NCBI GenBank assembly: GCA_030626645.1
Contig: DAOUTP010000115.1
Span: 1 to 6,256 of the forward strand
Length of the DNA: 6,256 nt
Direction of reading: 5' to 3'
Origin: Candidatus Cloacimonadota bacterium
Lineage (GTDB): Bacteria; Cloacimonadota; Cloacimonadia; Cloacimonadales; TCS61
The position numbers were made by a program, and so were the translations under genes. Below are positions 1-4,926 of the stretch, piece after piece. Below the pieces are notes generated by a model. The model was not told the DNA's origin. It made no database searches and worked only from the letters and a program-made list of their open reading frames with translations. How positions within the stretch are numbered: the first letter of the stretch is position 1; each line of letters starts with the position of its first letter.

Positions 1-411
1 AAAAAGAAACTGATCGAATTCGGACTCAAAGCAATGAGACAAGTAAAATCTAATTCTATTGTTTTGGTTAGAGAATTGAAAGATGGATCTTTTCAGCTTC
101 TTGGAATGGGAGCAGGTCAGCCAAACCGATTGATCTCGACCAGATTAGCAATCGAGAAAGCAACTGAAAACCTTACATTAGAATATGATGGAGAAGACAT
201 CATATCATATTATAACAAGGAATTTGGAAAAACTATTCTTGTTTCTGATGCGTTCTTTCCATTTCCTGATAACGTAGTTGTCGCTTCTCAAGCCGGGATA
301 AAAACTATCATTCAACCGGGTGGGTCAATGAGAGACAAGAAAGTAATTAAAGTTTGTAATGATCTTGATATTGCCATGGTGTTTACAGGCATCAGGCATT
401 TTAAACATTAA
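1..411 (+). CDS. purH: PurH C-terminal part (AICAR transformylase / IMP cyclohydrolase), 5' end outside window
   Basis: This is the last 136 codons of bifunctional PurH, which formylates AICAR with 10-formyl-THF and closes the ring to IMP, the last two steps to IMP. The reading frame is open from base 1 (KKKLIEFGLKAMRQVKSN...), so an ATG at 34 is internal and not the true start. Family landmarks of the transformylase domain are visible: SNSIVLV, the SDAFFPFPDN stretch, AGIKTIIQPGGSMRD, and the typical end IAMVFTGIRHFKH, which matches the RHFRH-type C-terminus of other PurH proteins. The N-terminal cyclohydrolase half is upstream of the window. It ends with TAA at 409-411, and the stop runs directly into an AAAGGA hexamer (410-415) that recurs at 867-872. 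Identification is secure. Confidence 0.96.
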   Translation, partial: KKKLIEFGLKAMRQVKSNSIVLVRELKDGSFQLLGMGAGQPNRLISTRLAIEKATENLTLEYDGEDIISYYNKEFGKTILVSDAFFPFPDNVVVASQAGIKTIIQPGGSMRDKKVIKVCNDLDIAMVFTGIRHFKH

Positions 412-419
412 AGGATCAA

Positions 420-446
420 ACCACAGAGAGCACGGAGGACACAGAG
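420..446 (+). repeat. Dispersed repeat copy 1, three 9-nt units of type NNCACRGAG
   Basis: Three tandem 9-nt units are seen: ACCACAGAG, AGCACGGAG, GACACAGAG. The same family occurs inverted at 837-863 and 2359-2385. From memory, sequences of this kind (ACCACGGAGGACACGGAG...) are common beside GxxExxY genes in many bacterial genomes, and predicted proteins often start with read-through such as NHREHGGHRE, which is what this copy encodes in the downstream frame. The GGAGG at 434-438 lies 13 nt before the ATG at 452, and a GAG at 444-446 lies 5 nt before it, so the repeat may also supply the ribosome binding site of the next gene. Confidence 0.85.
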
Positions 447-451
447 AAAAA

Positions 452-832
452 ATGAGCAAATTATTGTATGAAGATCTAACAGACAAGATTATTAAAGCTG
501 CAATAGAAGTTCATAAGAATCTCGGTCCTGGTTTATTGGAATCTGCTTATGAGGAATGTTTTCTGTATGAGTTGGTTAACTTGGATTTATTAGTAAAACA
601 TCAAGTACCAATTCCAATTAAATATAAAGATATAACAATCAAAACCAAATATAGATTAGATTTGTTAGTAGAAGATAAAGTTATCGTGGAATTGAAATCT
701 GTTGAGAAACTTGCTCCCATCCACGAAGCACAATTAATTACATATTTAAAACTATCAGGTTATAGAGTTGGTTTATTAATAAACTTTAATGAAAAATTAT
801 TAAAAAATGGAATAAAAAGAAGAATTATATAA
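452..832 (+). CDS. GxxExxY family protein (PD-(D/E)XK nuclease-like, PF13366 type)
   Basis: This 126-residue protein belongs to the GxxExxY family. The name-giving motif is GLLESAY at residues 27-33, in the context AAIEVHKNLGPGLLESAYEE. Next comes a PD-(D/E)XK-like core: D70 in YRLDLLVEDK, then E80-L-K82 in VIVELKSV. HEAQLITYL (Gln94) and LLINFN...GIKR follow, all typical of the family. The fold suggests a nuclease, but no biochemical role or substrate is established for the family as far as I know. The start at 452 is chosen because the in-frame ATG at 359 would overlap purH by 53 nt and translate the upstream repeat as junk (NHREHGGHRE). Length is normal and no motif is damaged, so the gene looks intact. 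It has no evident link to purine synthesis and is flanked by inverted repeats, which suggests a recent passenger. Confidence 0.9.
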   Translation: MSKLLYEDLTDKIIKAAIEVHKNLGPGLLESAYEECFLYELVNLDLLVKHQVPIPIKYKDITIKTKYRLDLLVEDKVIVELKSVEKLAPIHEAQLITYLKLSGYRVGLLINFNEKLLKNGIKRRII

Positions 833-836
833 TTAC

Positions 837-863
837 CTCTGTGCTCTCAGTGAGCTCCGTGGT
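837..863 (-). repeat. Dispersed repeat copy 2, inverted relative to copy 1
   Basis: Read on the minus strand this is ACCACGGAG, CTCACTGAG, AGCACAGAG, three 9-nt units of the NNCACRGAG family. It matches copy 1 at 21 of 27 positions. It matches copy 3 (2359-2385) at all but one position, and the one-mismatch match extends to 29 bp (836-864 against 2358-2386). It starts 4 nt after the GxxExxY stop and ends 15 nt before the purCE start codon. Confidence 0.85.
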
Positions 864-866
864 GAG

Positions 867-873
867 AAAGGAG
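867..873 (+). promoter_or_regulatory. Ribosome binding site of purCE
   Basis: AAAGGAG lies 5 nt before the ATG at 879 and fixes that start. It directly abuts the right end of repeat copy 2. Its first six bases repeat the AAAGGA found at the purH stop (410-415), so it may be the original purH-purCE intergenic site, pushed away from purH by the insertion. Confidence 0.8.
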
Positions 874-878
874 AAAAT

Positions 879-2267
879 ATGAATTGTTTAGGAAATTTTT
901 ACACACCACAACTGAATATTATCCATCGAGGTAAAGTGCGTGATAGTGTGCGCATTGATGAAAAGACAAGGATGATTGTTGTTTCTGATAGAATATCAAG
1001 TTTTGATAATATTTTGAATAACTTCGTTCCACAAAAAGGTGCTGTGCTAACTGGAATTACTAACTTCTGGTTCGAAAAAACAAAGCATATTATTGATAAT
1101 CATTTTATCAAAATGATCGATCCAAATATTAGTTTAGTAAAGGAAGCTCAACCCATCAAAATCGAGATGATCGTGCGTGGTTATTTAACAGGTTCGATGT
1201 GGCGAGGATACAAAAATGGGAAGCGAGATTTCAGCGGTGTTATTGCACCTGATGGGTTAAACCAAAATGACAATTTTCCAACTCCTCTTGTTACTCCTAC
1301 AACAAAAGAAGATTCTGATCGACCAATTACACCTGAAGATATCGTGAAGGAAGGTTGGACTACAAAAGCTATCTATGATGAGATGAGTAAAATATCGTTA
1401 GAGTTGTTTGATTTTGGTAGTAAATTCCTTAAAGAGAAAGGAATCATTTTGGTAGATACAAAATATGAATTTGGTATTATCGATGGTAAAATAGTTCTGA
1501 TTGATGAAATTCATACACCAGATTCATCAAGATTTTGGAGTTTGGAAGATTACAAAAAGGATTCATCAAATGTAGATTCGATCGATAAGGAATATGTACG
1601 TCAATGGTTATTGAAAAATAGAGTTGATGGGAAACTTCCAAGTGTTTTGGCGGATGAAGTTATTGAAGAAACAAACAGACGCTATCTTGATATACATCAA
1701 CGAATCACAGGTGAGAAATTGAACTATGATTTTAATGAAGATGTATGTGACAGAGTTAAAAGAAATCTAATCTCAGAAGGATTAATTAAGGATGGATATG
1801 TTATTATCATAATGGGCTCTCCAATGGATCTGCCACATTGTGAGAAGATTAAATCACATTTGGAAAAATATGAAATTTATGTGGATATGAGAGTTACTTC
1901 CGCGCACAAGAATGGGGAAAGAATTGGAGGAATTACAGAAGTTTATAATAACTCAATCGAACCTGGTTGCGTAATTGCTGTAGCTGGAAGATCCAATGGA
2001 CTTGGAGGTGCGTTAGCAGCTAATCTTGCTATCCCGCTAATCAATTGCCCACCTTTCAAAGATAAAATTGATATGATAGTTAATATAAATTCCTCATTAG
2101 TAATGCCTTCCAAAACCCCTGCTTCCACAGTTATAGATGTGAGTTCTGCTGCTCTAGCTGCTCTACGTAGTTTGAATCTTCAAAGACTTAAAGCAATTTT
2201 TAGGAATGAAATTCAAGAAGTTAAGGATTCACTGATAAAAGCTGATGATGAAATAAGGAATGGTTGA
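879..2267 (+). CDS. purCE: Bifunctional SAICAR synthetase - AIR carboxylase (PurC-PurE fusion, PurE class II type)
   Basis: The fusion has 462 residues. Residues ~10-285 are PurC, which joins CAIR and aspartate with ATP to give SAICAR: HRGKVRD (16-22), SDRISSFD (36-43), VRGYLTGSMW (99-108), DTKYEFG (193-199) and DEIHTPDSSRFW (209-220). The PurC half is of the long type resembling fungal Ade1 (the DSIDKEYVRQWL region is kept). Residues ~305-455 are PurE, which carboxylates AIR: MGSPMDLPHCEKI (312-324), RVTSAHK (338-344), AVAGRSNGLGG (367-377), CPP (390-392) and NSSLVMPS (404-411). AGRSNGLG and SSLxMPS are signatures of class II PurE, as in animal PAICS and Treponema, rather than the AGGAAHLPGM of class I. 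Class II enzymes use CO2 directly, so PurK should be unnecessary (inference). Oddities: the usual second Ser of MGSxSD is Met316, and the Arg of SSLRMPSG is Val408. The normal-looking C-terminus (residues ~435-458) may end in residues derived from an insertion (…DDEIRNG). Confidence 0.94.
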   Translation: MNCLGNFYTPQLNIIHRGKVRDSVRIDEKTRMIVVSDRISSFDNILNNFVPQKGAVLTGITNFWFEKTKHIIDNHFIKMIDPNISLVKEAQPIKIEMIVRGYLTGSMWRGYKNGKRDFSGVIAPDGLNQNDNFPTPLVTPTTKEDSDRPITPEDIVKEGWTTKAIYDEMSKISLELFDFGSKFLKEKGIILVDTKYEFGIIDGKIVLIDEIHTPDSSRFWSLEDYKKDSSNVDSIDKEYVRQWLLKNRVDGKLPSVLADEVIEETNRRYLDIHQRITGEKLNYDFNEDVCDRVKRNLISEGLIKDGYVIIIMGSPMDLPHCEKIKSHLEKYEIYVDMRVTSAHKNGERIGGITEVYNNSIEPGCVIAVAGRSNGLGGALAANLAIPLINCPPFKDKIDMIVNINSSLVMPSKTPASTVIDVSSAALAALRSLNLQRLKAIFRNEIQEVKDSLIKADDEIRNG

Positions 2268-2294
2268 ACCGGAAAGAACTGAGAAGTAGAGATT

Positions 2295-2336
2295 GAATAT
2301 CCAATATCGAACAAGGAATATCCAATGATGAAGGAA
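2295..2336 (+). repeat. Two 21-bp tandem units starting GAATATCCAAT
   Basis: GAATATCCAAT occurs at 2295-2305 and again at 2316-2326, a 21-bp period. The second halves of the units differ (ATCGAACAAG against GATGAAGGAA). It resembles the dispersed intergenic motif built from AATATCCAATATCGAACAAGG-like words that recurs in many environmental bacterial genomes (from memory). It is unrelated to the NNCACRGAG family beside it. No function is evident. Confidence 0.6.
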
Positions 2337-2358
2337 AAAGAAGGATTTTATAGAACAC

Positions 2359-2385
2359 CTCTGTGCTCTCCGTGAGCTCCGTGGT
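2359..2385 (-). repeat. Dispersed repeat copy 3, same orientation as copy 2
   Basis: On the minus strand this is ACCACGGAG, CTCACGGAG, AGCACAGAG. Over 29 bp (2358-2386) it differs from copy 2 at one base. It ends 16 nt before the purD ATG, nearly the same offset as copy 2 from the purCE ATG. No GxxExxY gene accompanies it, so it is either a solo relic or one end of a shorter element. Confidence 0.85.
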
Positions 2386-2393
2386 GAAATAAA

Positions 2394-2400
2394 GAGGTGA
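2394..2400 (+). promoter_or_regulatory. Ribosome binding site of purD
   Basis: GAGGTGA, a full-length match to the anti-Shine-Dalgarno complement, ends 1 nt before the ATG at 2402, so the start is well supported. In the reconstructed ancestral junction its TGA would also have been the purCE stop codon. Confidence 0.8.
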
Positions 2401-2401
2401 A

Positions 2402-3706
2402 ATGAATATTGCTGTAATTGGTTCGGGTGGTAGGGAACATACTATTGCCTGGAAATTATCACAAAGTAAATTAGCAGATAAAATTTTTGTTCTTCCCGGA
2501 AATGGTGGAACAGAAAATAATGTAGATGTTGATATAAACGATTTTGAAATGATATTGAATTTCTGCAGACACAATATTGTTGAACTTATTTTTGTTGGTC
2601 CGGAAGATCCACTAGCAATAGGAATTGTCGATTACTTTTCAAATACACCAGTAAAAGTATTTGGTCCTGACAAAGCTGGTGCACAACTTGAAGGCTCAAA
2701 GATCTATGCAAAAAGATTCATGCGGAAATATGGCGTAGCTACCGGAGCTTATCAGGAATTTGGAAATAGCCACAAAAAAGCACAAAATGAATTTAATAAT
2801 AAATCTGCTGTCATCCTGAGCGGAGTCGAAGGAAAAAGCACGAATAATACAACTCAAATCATCAAACAAGTCAATGGCAACTGTGTTATTAAATATGATG
2901 GATTGGCTGCCGGGAAAGGCGTGTTTGTCTGCTCAGCTACAGAAGAAGCGCTGGCTGCTATAGATGAAATTCATTCAAGATATGGGGAAGATGCATCCTA
3001 CTTGATCGAGGAAAGATTAGAAGGTGATGAACTTTCAATTCTTGCTTTTACAGATGGAAAAGATTATCAACTTCTCCTTCCTTCTCAAGATCATAAACAA
3101 TTACTGGAGGGAGATAAAGGACCAAACACTGGTGGGATGGGTGCTTTTTGCCCGGTTCCTTTCTATAACGAAGAGTTAAAAGTGCAAATTGAAAAAGATA
3201 TAATTGAACCAACAATGAAAGGAATCAAAACCGAAGGTTTTAACTATAAAGGTGTTGTTTATTTTGGCTTAATGATAACCAAATCAGGACCAAAATTATT
3301 AGAATACAATGTAAGACTTGGTGATCCTGAAACTGAAGTTGTATTACCTGCGATGAAAAGCGACCTAGTTGAACTTTTACTTTCATGTTTCAATGGTACT
3401 CTAAAAGATTATAAAATGGAATTCAACGAAGGATTTTTTGTAGATGTTGTTCTGGTTTCAGGAGGTTACCCGGCAGAGTATAAGAAGGGAATTCCAATTT
3501 GTGGAATTAAAGAAAATCAGGACTTGATCTTCCACGCAGGAACAAAAAAAGATGATGAAAAAATAGTTACATCAGGTGGGCGTGTACTGAACATTGTTGC
3601 CCATGGAAATAATTTGGAAGAAGCTATTGATAAAGCTTATAAACGTGTGAATGATTTTTATTTTGAGGATATGTACTATAGAACGGATATTGGACGGAGA
3701 AAATAA
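2402..3706 (+). CDS. purD: Phosphoribosylamine-glycine ligase (GAR synthetase) with in-frame repeat insertion
   Basis: PurD joins glycine to phosphoribosylamine with ATP, the second step of purine synthesis. The 434-residue protein shows all family landmarks: IGSGGREHTIAWKL (6-19), LPGNGGT (31-37), FVGPEDPL (64-71), AQLEGSK (94-100), the ATP-grasp segment VIKYDGLAAGKGV (162-174), SQDHKQL (228-234), GPNTGGMGAF (240-249), EYNVRLGDPETE (301-312), SGGYP (353-357), HAGT (378-381), TSGGRVLNIVA (390-400) and the end YRTDIGRRK. Compared with E. coli PurD from memory, the segment between AYQEF (116-120) and VIKYDG is 24 residues longer. Most of this is residues 132-147 (NNKSAVILSGVEGKST), which translate a dispersed repeat. 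The insertion keeps the frame, precedes the ATP-binding strand and removes no conserved residue, so the enzyme is probably active. The start is set by GAGGTGA at 2394-2400. Confidence 0.96.
   Translation: MNIAVIGSGGREHTIAWKLSQSKLADKIFVLPGNGGTENNVDVDINDFEMILNFCRHNIVELIFVGPEDPLAIGIVDYFSNTPVKVFGPDKAGAQLEGSKIYAKRFMRKYGVATGAYQEFGNSHKKAQNEFNNKSAVILSGVEGKSTNNTTQIIKQVNGNCVIKYDGLAAGKGVFVCSATEEALAAIDEIHSRYGEDASYLIEERLEGDELSILAFTDGKDYQLLLPSQDHKQLLEGDKGPNTGGMGAFCPVPFYNEELKVQIEKDIIEPTMKGIKTEGFNYKGVVYFGLMITKSGPKLLEYNVRLGDPETEVVLPAMKSDLVELLLSCFNGTLKDYKMEFNEGFFVDVVLVSGGYPAEYKKGIPICGIKENQDLIFHAGTKKDDEKIVTSGGRVLNIVAHGNNLEEAIDKAYKRVNDFYFEDMYYRTDIGRRK
2802..2849 (+). repeat. 48-bp in-frame repeat insertion inside purD
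   Basis: The core 2809-2833 reads TGTCATCCTGAGCGGAGTCG followed by AAGGA, a word I recognise as a very widespread dispersed bacterial repeat whose read-through gives VILS(E/G)VEG peptides. It is flanked by the 7-bp direct repeat AATAATA at 2795-2801 and 2843-2849, exactly 48 bp (16 codons) apart. Removing one AATAATA copy plus the core leaves ...NEFNNTTQIIKQ..., in frame and closer to normal PurD length. Only one arm of what is often a palindromic element is present. An in-frame repeat in an essential-type gene recalls the palindromic elements found within Rickettsia genes. Confidence 0.75.
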
Positions 3707-3786
3707 GCAACTAACAAAACTAACAAAAACGAACATATTTCAATCGAGTTCTTTCAAGAGTTAGTTAAGTTCGTGTTGTTCGTTGC
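3707..3786. repeat. Inverted repeat pair built of 9-nt units NNNACKAAC
   Basis: The left arm begins immediately after the purD stop: GCAACTAAC, AAAACTAAC, then AAAAACGAAC (3707-3734). The right arm (3760-3786), read on the minus strand, is GCAACGAAC, AACACGAAC, TTAACTAAC. The outer 18 bases of the two arms agree at 15 positions, and AACTAAC (3709-3715, 3718-3724) has an exact inverse GTTAGTT at 3760-3766. The arms enclose about 25 bp. The pair fills nearly the whole purD-kamA gap and ends 12 nt before the next ATG. It could fold as an imperfect hairpin, but there is no T-run, so I do not call it a terminator. The sequence is unrelated to NNCACRGAG, though both use 9-nt units. Confidence 0.75.
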
Positions 3787-3798
3787 TGATAAAGAAAT

Positions 3799-4926
3799 AT
3801 GGTGATTATGGATTGGAAAAAGGAATTAAAAAACAATATTGTTTCCATTGAACAATTGAAACGATTCTATCAAATTTTCAATAATGATGCACACATACTA
3901 AATAAAATAATTGCCAGACATCCAATGAGCCTAACCAGGCATTATTTATCACTTATCGATTTTAATGATCCTGATGATCCGATCAAGAAAATGGTAATCC
4001 CATCTGTGAATGAACTGGATATCACTGGATCTTACGATACAAGCGGAGAAAAGCATAGTACTAAGTTTATTGGTTTCCAGCATAAGTATCCTCAAACGGC
4101 TTTGATTTTATCGACTCATCGTTGTGCTGCTTATTGCCGATTCTGTTTTCGAAAACGCATTGTTGGAATATCAAAAGATGAGATATTTCAGAATATGGAT
4201 CGGGCTGTGAACTACATCAAAAAGCATTTAGAGATCAATAATGTGTTAATTACCGGTGGTGATCCGTTAATGCTATCCACAAGAATTCTAAAACGTTTTC
4301 TAGATAAACTTTTTGCTTTTGATCACATTGATTTTATCAGGTTTGGAACTAAAGTTCCTGTATATTTACCGCAACGTATCATTGAAGACAAAGAACTATT
4401 GTCGATTTTGAAATTCTATTCCGACAAAAAAAAACAAATCTATTTTGTAGTTCAAATTGATCATCCTCGTGAGATTACACCTGAATTAATAAAAGCTGTA
4501 AATATGTTGAAGAGAAGAGGTGTTATCTTAAATAACCAGACTGTTTTGATGAGAGGGGTCAATGATTCTCCTGATGTTTTAGCAGAACTGCAAAATAAGC
4601 TGGTCTCAATTGGGATAAATCCATATTATGTGTTTCAATGCAGACCTGTGAAACGCGTAAAAAATCATTTTCAAATTCCAATTTATGATGGTTATAAAAT
4701 CGTTGAGCAGGCAAAAACAAAACTAAATGGACATAGCAAACGATTCAAATTCATTATGTCTCATAAAACAGGAAAAATTGAAATTATTGGAATTATGAAT
4801 GATGAAATATTTTTCAAATATCATCAAGCAAAAGATCCTAAAAACAGTGGTAAATTATTCAAAAGAAGATTGAATAAAACTGCCGGCTGGCTGGAGGAAT
4901 TTCCAGTGATTAAGGAAAAATCGTGA
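3799..4926 (+). CDS. KamA-family radical SAM protein (lysine 2,3-aminomutase-like), substrate unknown
   Basis: The protein has 375 residues. The radical SAM cluster motif CxxxCxxC is at C109-C113-C116 (HRCAAYCRFCFRKR), followed by the SAM-contacting ITGGDPLML (151-159), RFGTKVPV (181-188) and NPYYVFQCRPVKRVKNHFQIP (274-294). This order is that of the lysine 2,3-aminomutase/EF-P beta-lysylation (KamA/EpmB) family. It differs from true lysine aminomutase where the substrate is held: the Asp of the CDLSVG segment is Arg282 here (CRPVKR), and the glycine-rich PLP-lysine region (DAPGGGGKTPV) is replaced by FIMSHKTGKIEI (318-329). K323 or K326 could still hold PLP. The C-terminal HQAKDPKNSGKLF...TAGWLEEF looks subfamily-specific. 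Lysine is therefore doubtful as substrate. The start is uncertain: ATG 3799 has no clear binding site, while ATG 3808 (MDWKKEL) follows GGTGA at 3801-3805. It overlaps purN by 4 bp. Confidence 0.87.
   Translation: MVIMDWKKELKNNIVSIEQLKRFYQIFNNDAHILNKIIARHPMSLTRHYLSLIDFNDPDDPIKKMVIPSVNELDITGSYDTSGEKHSTKFIGFQHKYPQTALILSTHRCAAYCRFCFRKRIVGISKDEIFQNMDRAVNYIKKHLEINNVLITGGDPLMLSTRILKRFLDKLFAFDHIDFIRFGTKVPVYLPQRIIEDKELLSILKFYSDKKKQIYFVVQIDHPREITPELIKAVNMLKRRGVILNNQTVLMRGVNDSPDVLAELQNKLVSIGINPYYVFQCRPVKRVKNHFQIPIYDGYKIVEQAKTKLNGHSKRFKFIMSHKTGKIEIIGIMNDEIFFKYHQAKDPKNSGKLFKRRLNKTAGWLEEFPVIKEKS
4912..4916 (+). promoter_or_regulatory. Ribosome binding site of purN (supports the GTG start)
   Basis: AAGGA, within the last codons of the radical SAM gene, sits 6 nt before the GTG at 4923. 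It supports this non-ATG start, whose product begins MKKITILISGRGSN as expected for PurN. Confidence 0.7.

Larger units (their letters stand above)
416..872 (+). mobile_element. Putative small mobile cassette: inverted 9-nt-unit repeats flanking a GxxExxY gene
   Basis: Seen: a 27-bp repeat at 420-446 and its inverted, 21/27-identical partner at 837-863 bracket a single small gene (452-832). Outside them is a 6-bp direct repeat AAAGGA (410-415 and 867-872). Removing one AAAGGA copy plus everything between (457 bp) would place the purH TAA 10 nt before the purCE ATG with a good AAAGGAG site between them, as expected in a compact operon. Inferred: the segment inserted here with target duplication. 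No transposase is encoded, so it would be non-autonomous or moved by recombination between repeats. AAAGGA is also a Shine-Dalgarno-like word, so the direct repeat could be chance. Confidence 0.45.
2257..2392 (+). mobile_element. Putative 136-bp non-coding insertion between purCE and purD
   Basis: A 7-bp direct repeat GAAATAA occurs at 2250-2256, inside the last codons of purCE, and at 2386-2392, directly at the outer end of repeat copy 3. Deleting the 136 bp between them leaves GAAATAAAGAGGTGAAATG. The purCE frame would then read GAA-ATA-AAG-AGG-TGA with the stop 1 nt before the purD ATG, a tight operon junction with the existing GAGGTGA site. This coherent restoration supports insertion with target duplication. 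The segment holds a 21-bp tandem repeat (2295-2336) and repeat copy 3 at its right end. Its left part (from 2268, AACCGGAAAGAACTGAGAAG) is at best a degraded partner of the inverted repeat. It encodes no gene. Confidence 0.5.

Noticed and set aside
359..451. Longer GxxExxY protein starting at ATG 359
   Set aside because: It would overlap purH by 53 nt and encode the repeat. The conserved family sequence begins just after the ATG at 452.
1943..2128. Open frame on the minus strand inside the PurE half
   Set aside because: It is antisense to strongly conserved PurE motifs, has no binding site and resembles no family I know. It is a shadow of purCE.
2268..2291. Left-end partner of repeat copy 3
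   Set aside because: AACCGGAAAGAACTGAGAAG aligns only about half of its positions to copy 1, which is too weak to annotate as a repeat.
420..2385. Repeated 27-29 bp units as a possible CRISPR array
   Set aside because: Only three copies exist, separated by whole genes and in mixed orientation, with no regular spacers and no cas genes.
2221..2574. Minus-strand open frame across the purCE-purD gap
   Set aside because: It crosses repeats and overlaps both genes. Its product is low-complexity translation of repeat sequence with no recognisable domain.
2810..2833. VILSGVEG stretch in PurD as a functional motif or a frameshift scar
   Set aside because: It is the direct translation of a known dispersed DNA repeat, and the frame is intact on both sides, so it is an insertion and not a motif or frameshift.
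3707..3786. Possible Rho-independent terminator after purD
   Set aside because: The arms are AT-rich and imperfect with a loop of about 25 nt, and no T-run follows. The downstream genes continue in the same direction.
3799..4926. Calling the radical SAM gene kamA (lysine 2,3-aminomutase) or epmB
   Set aside because: The lysine-binding Asp is Arg282, the PLP loop is different, and no EF-P genes are visible nearby. Only the family-level call is safe.
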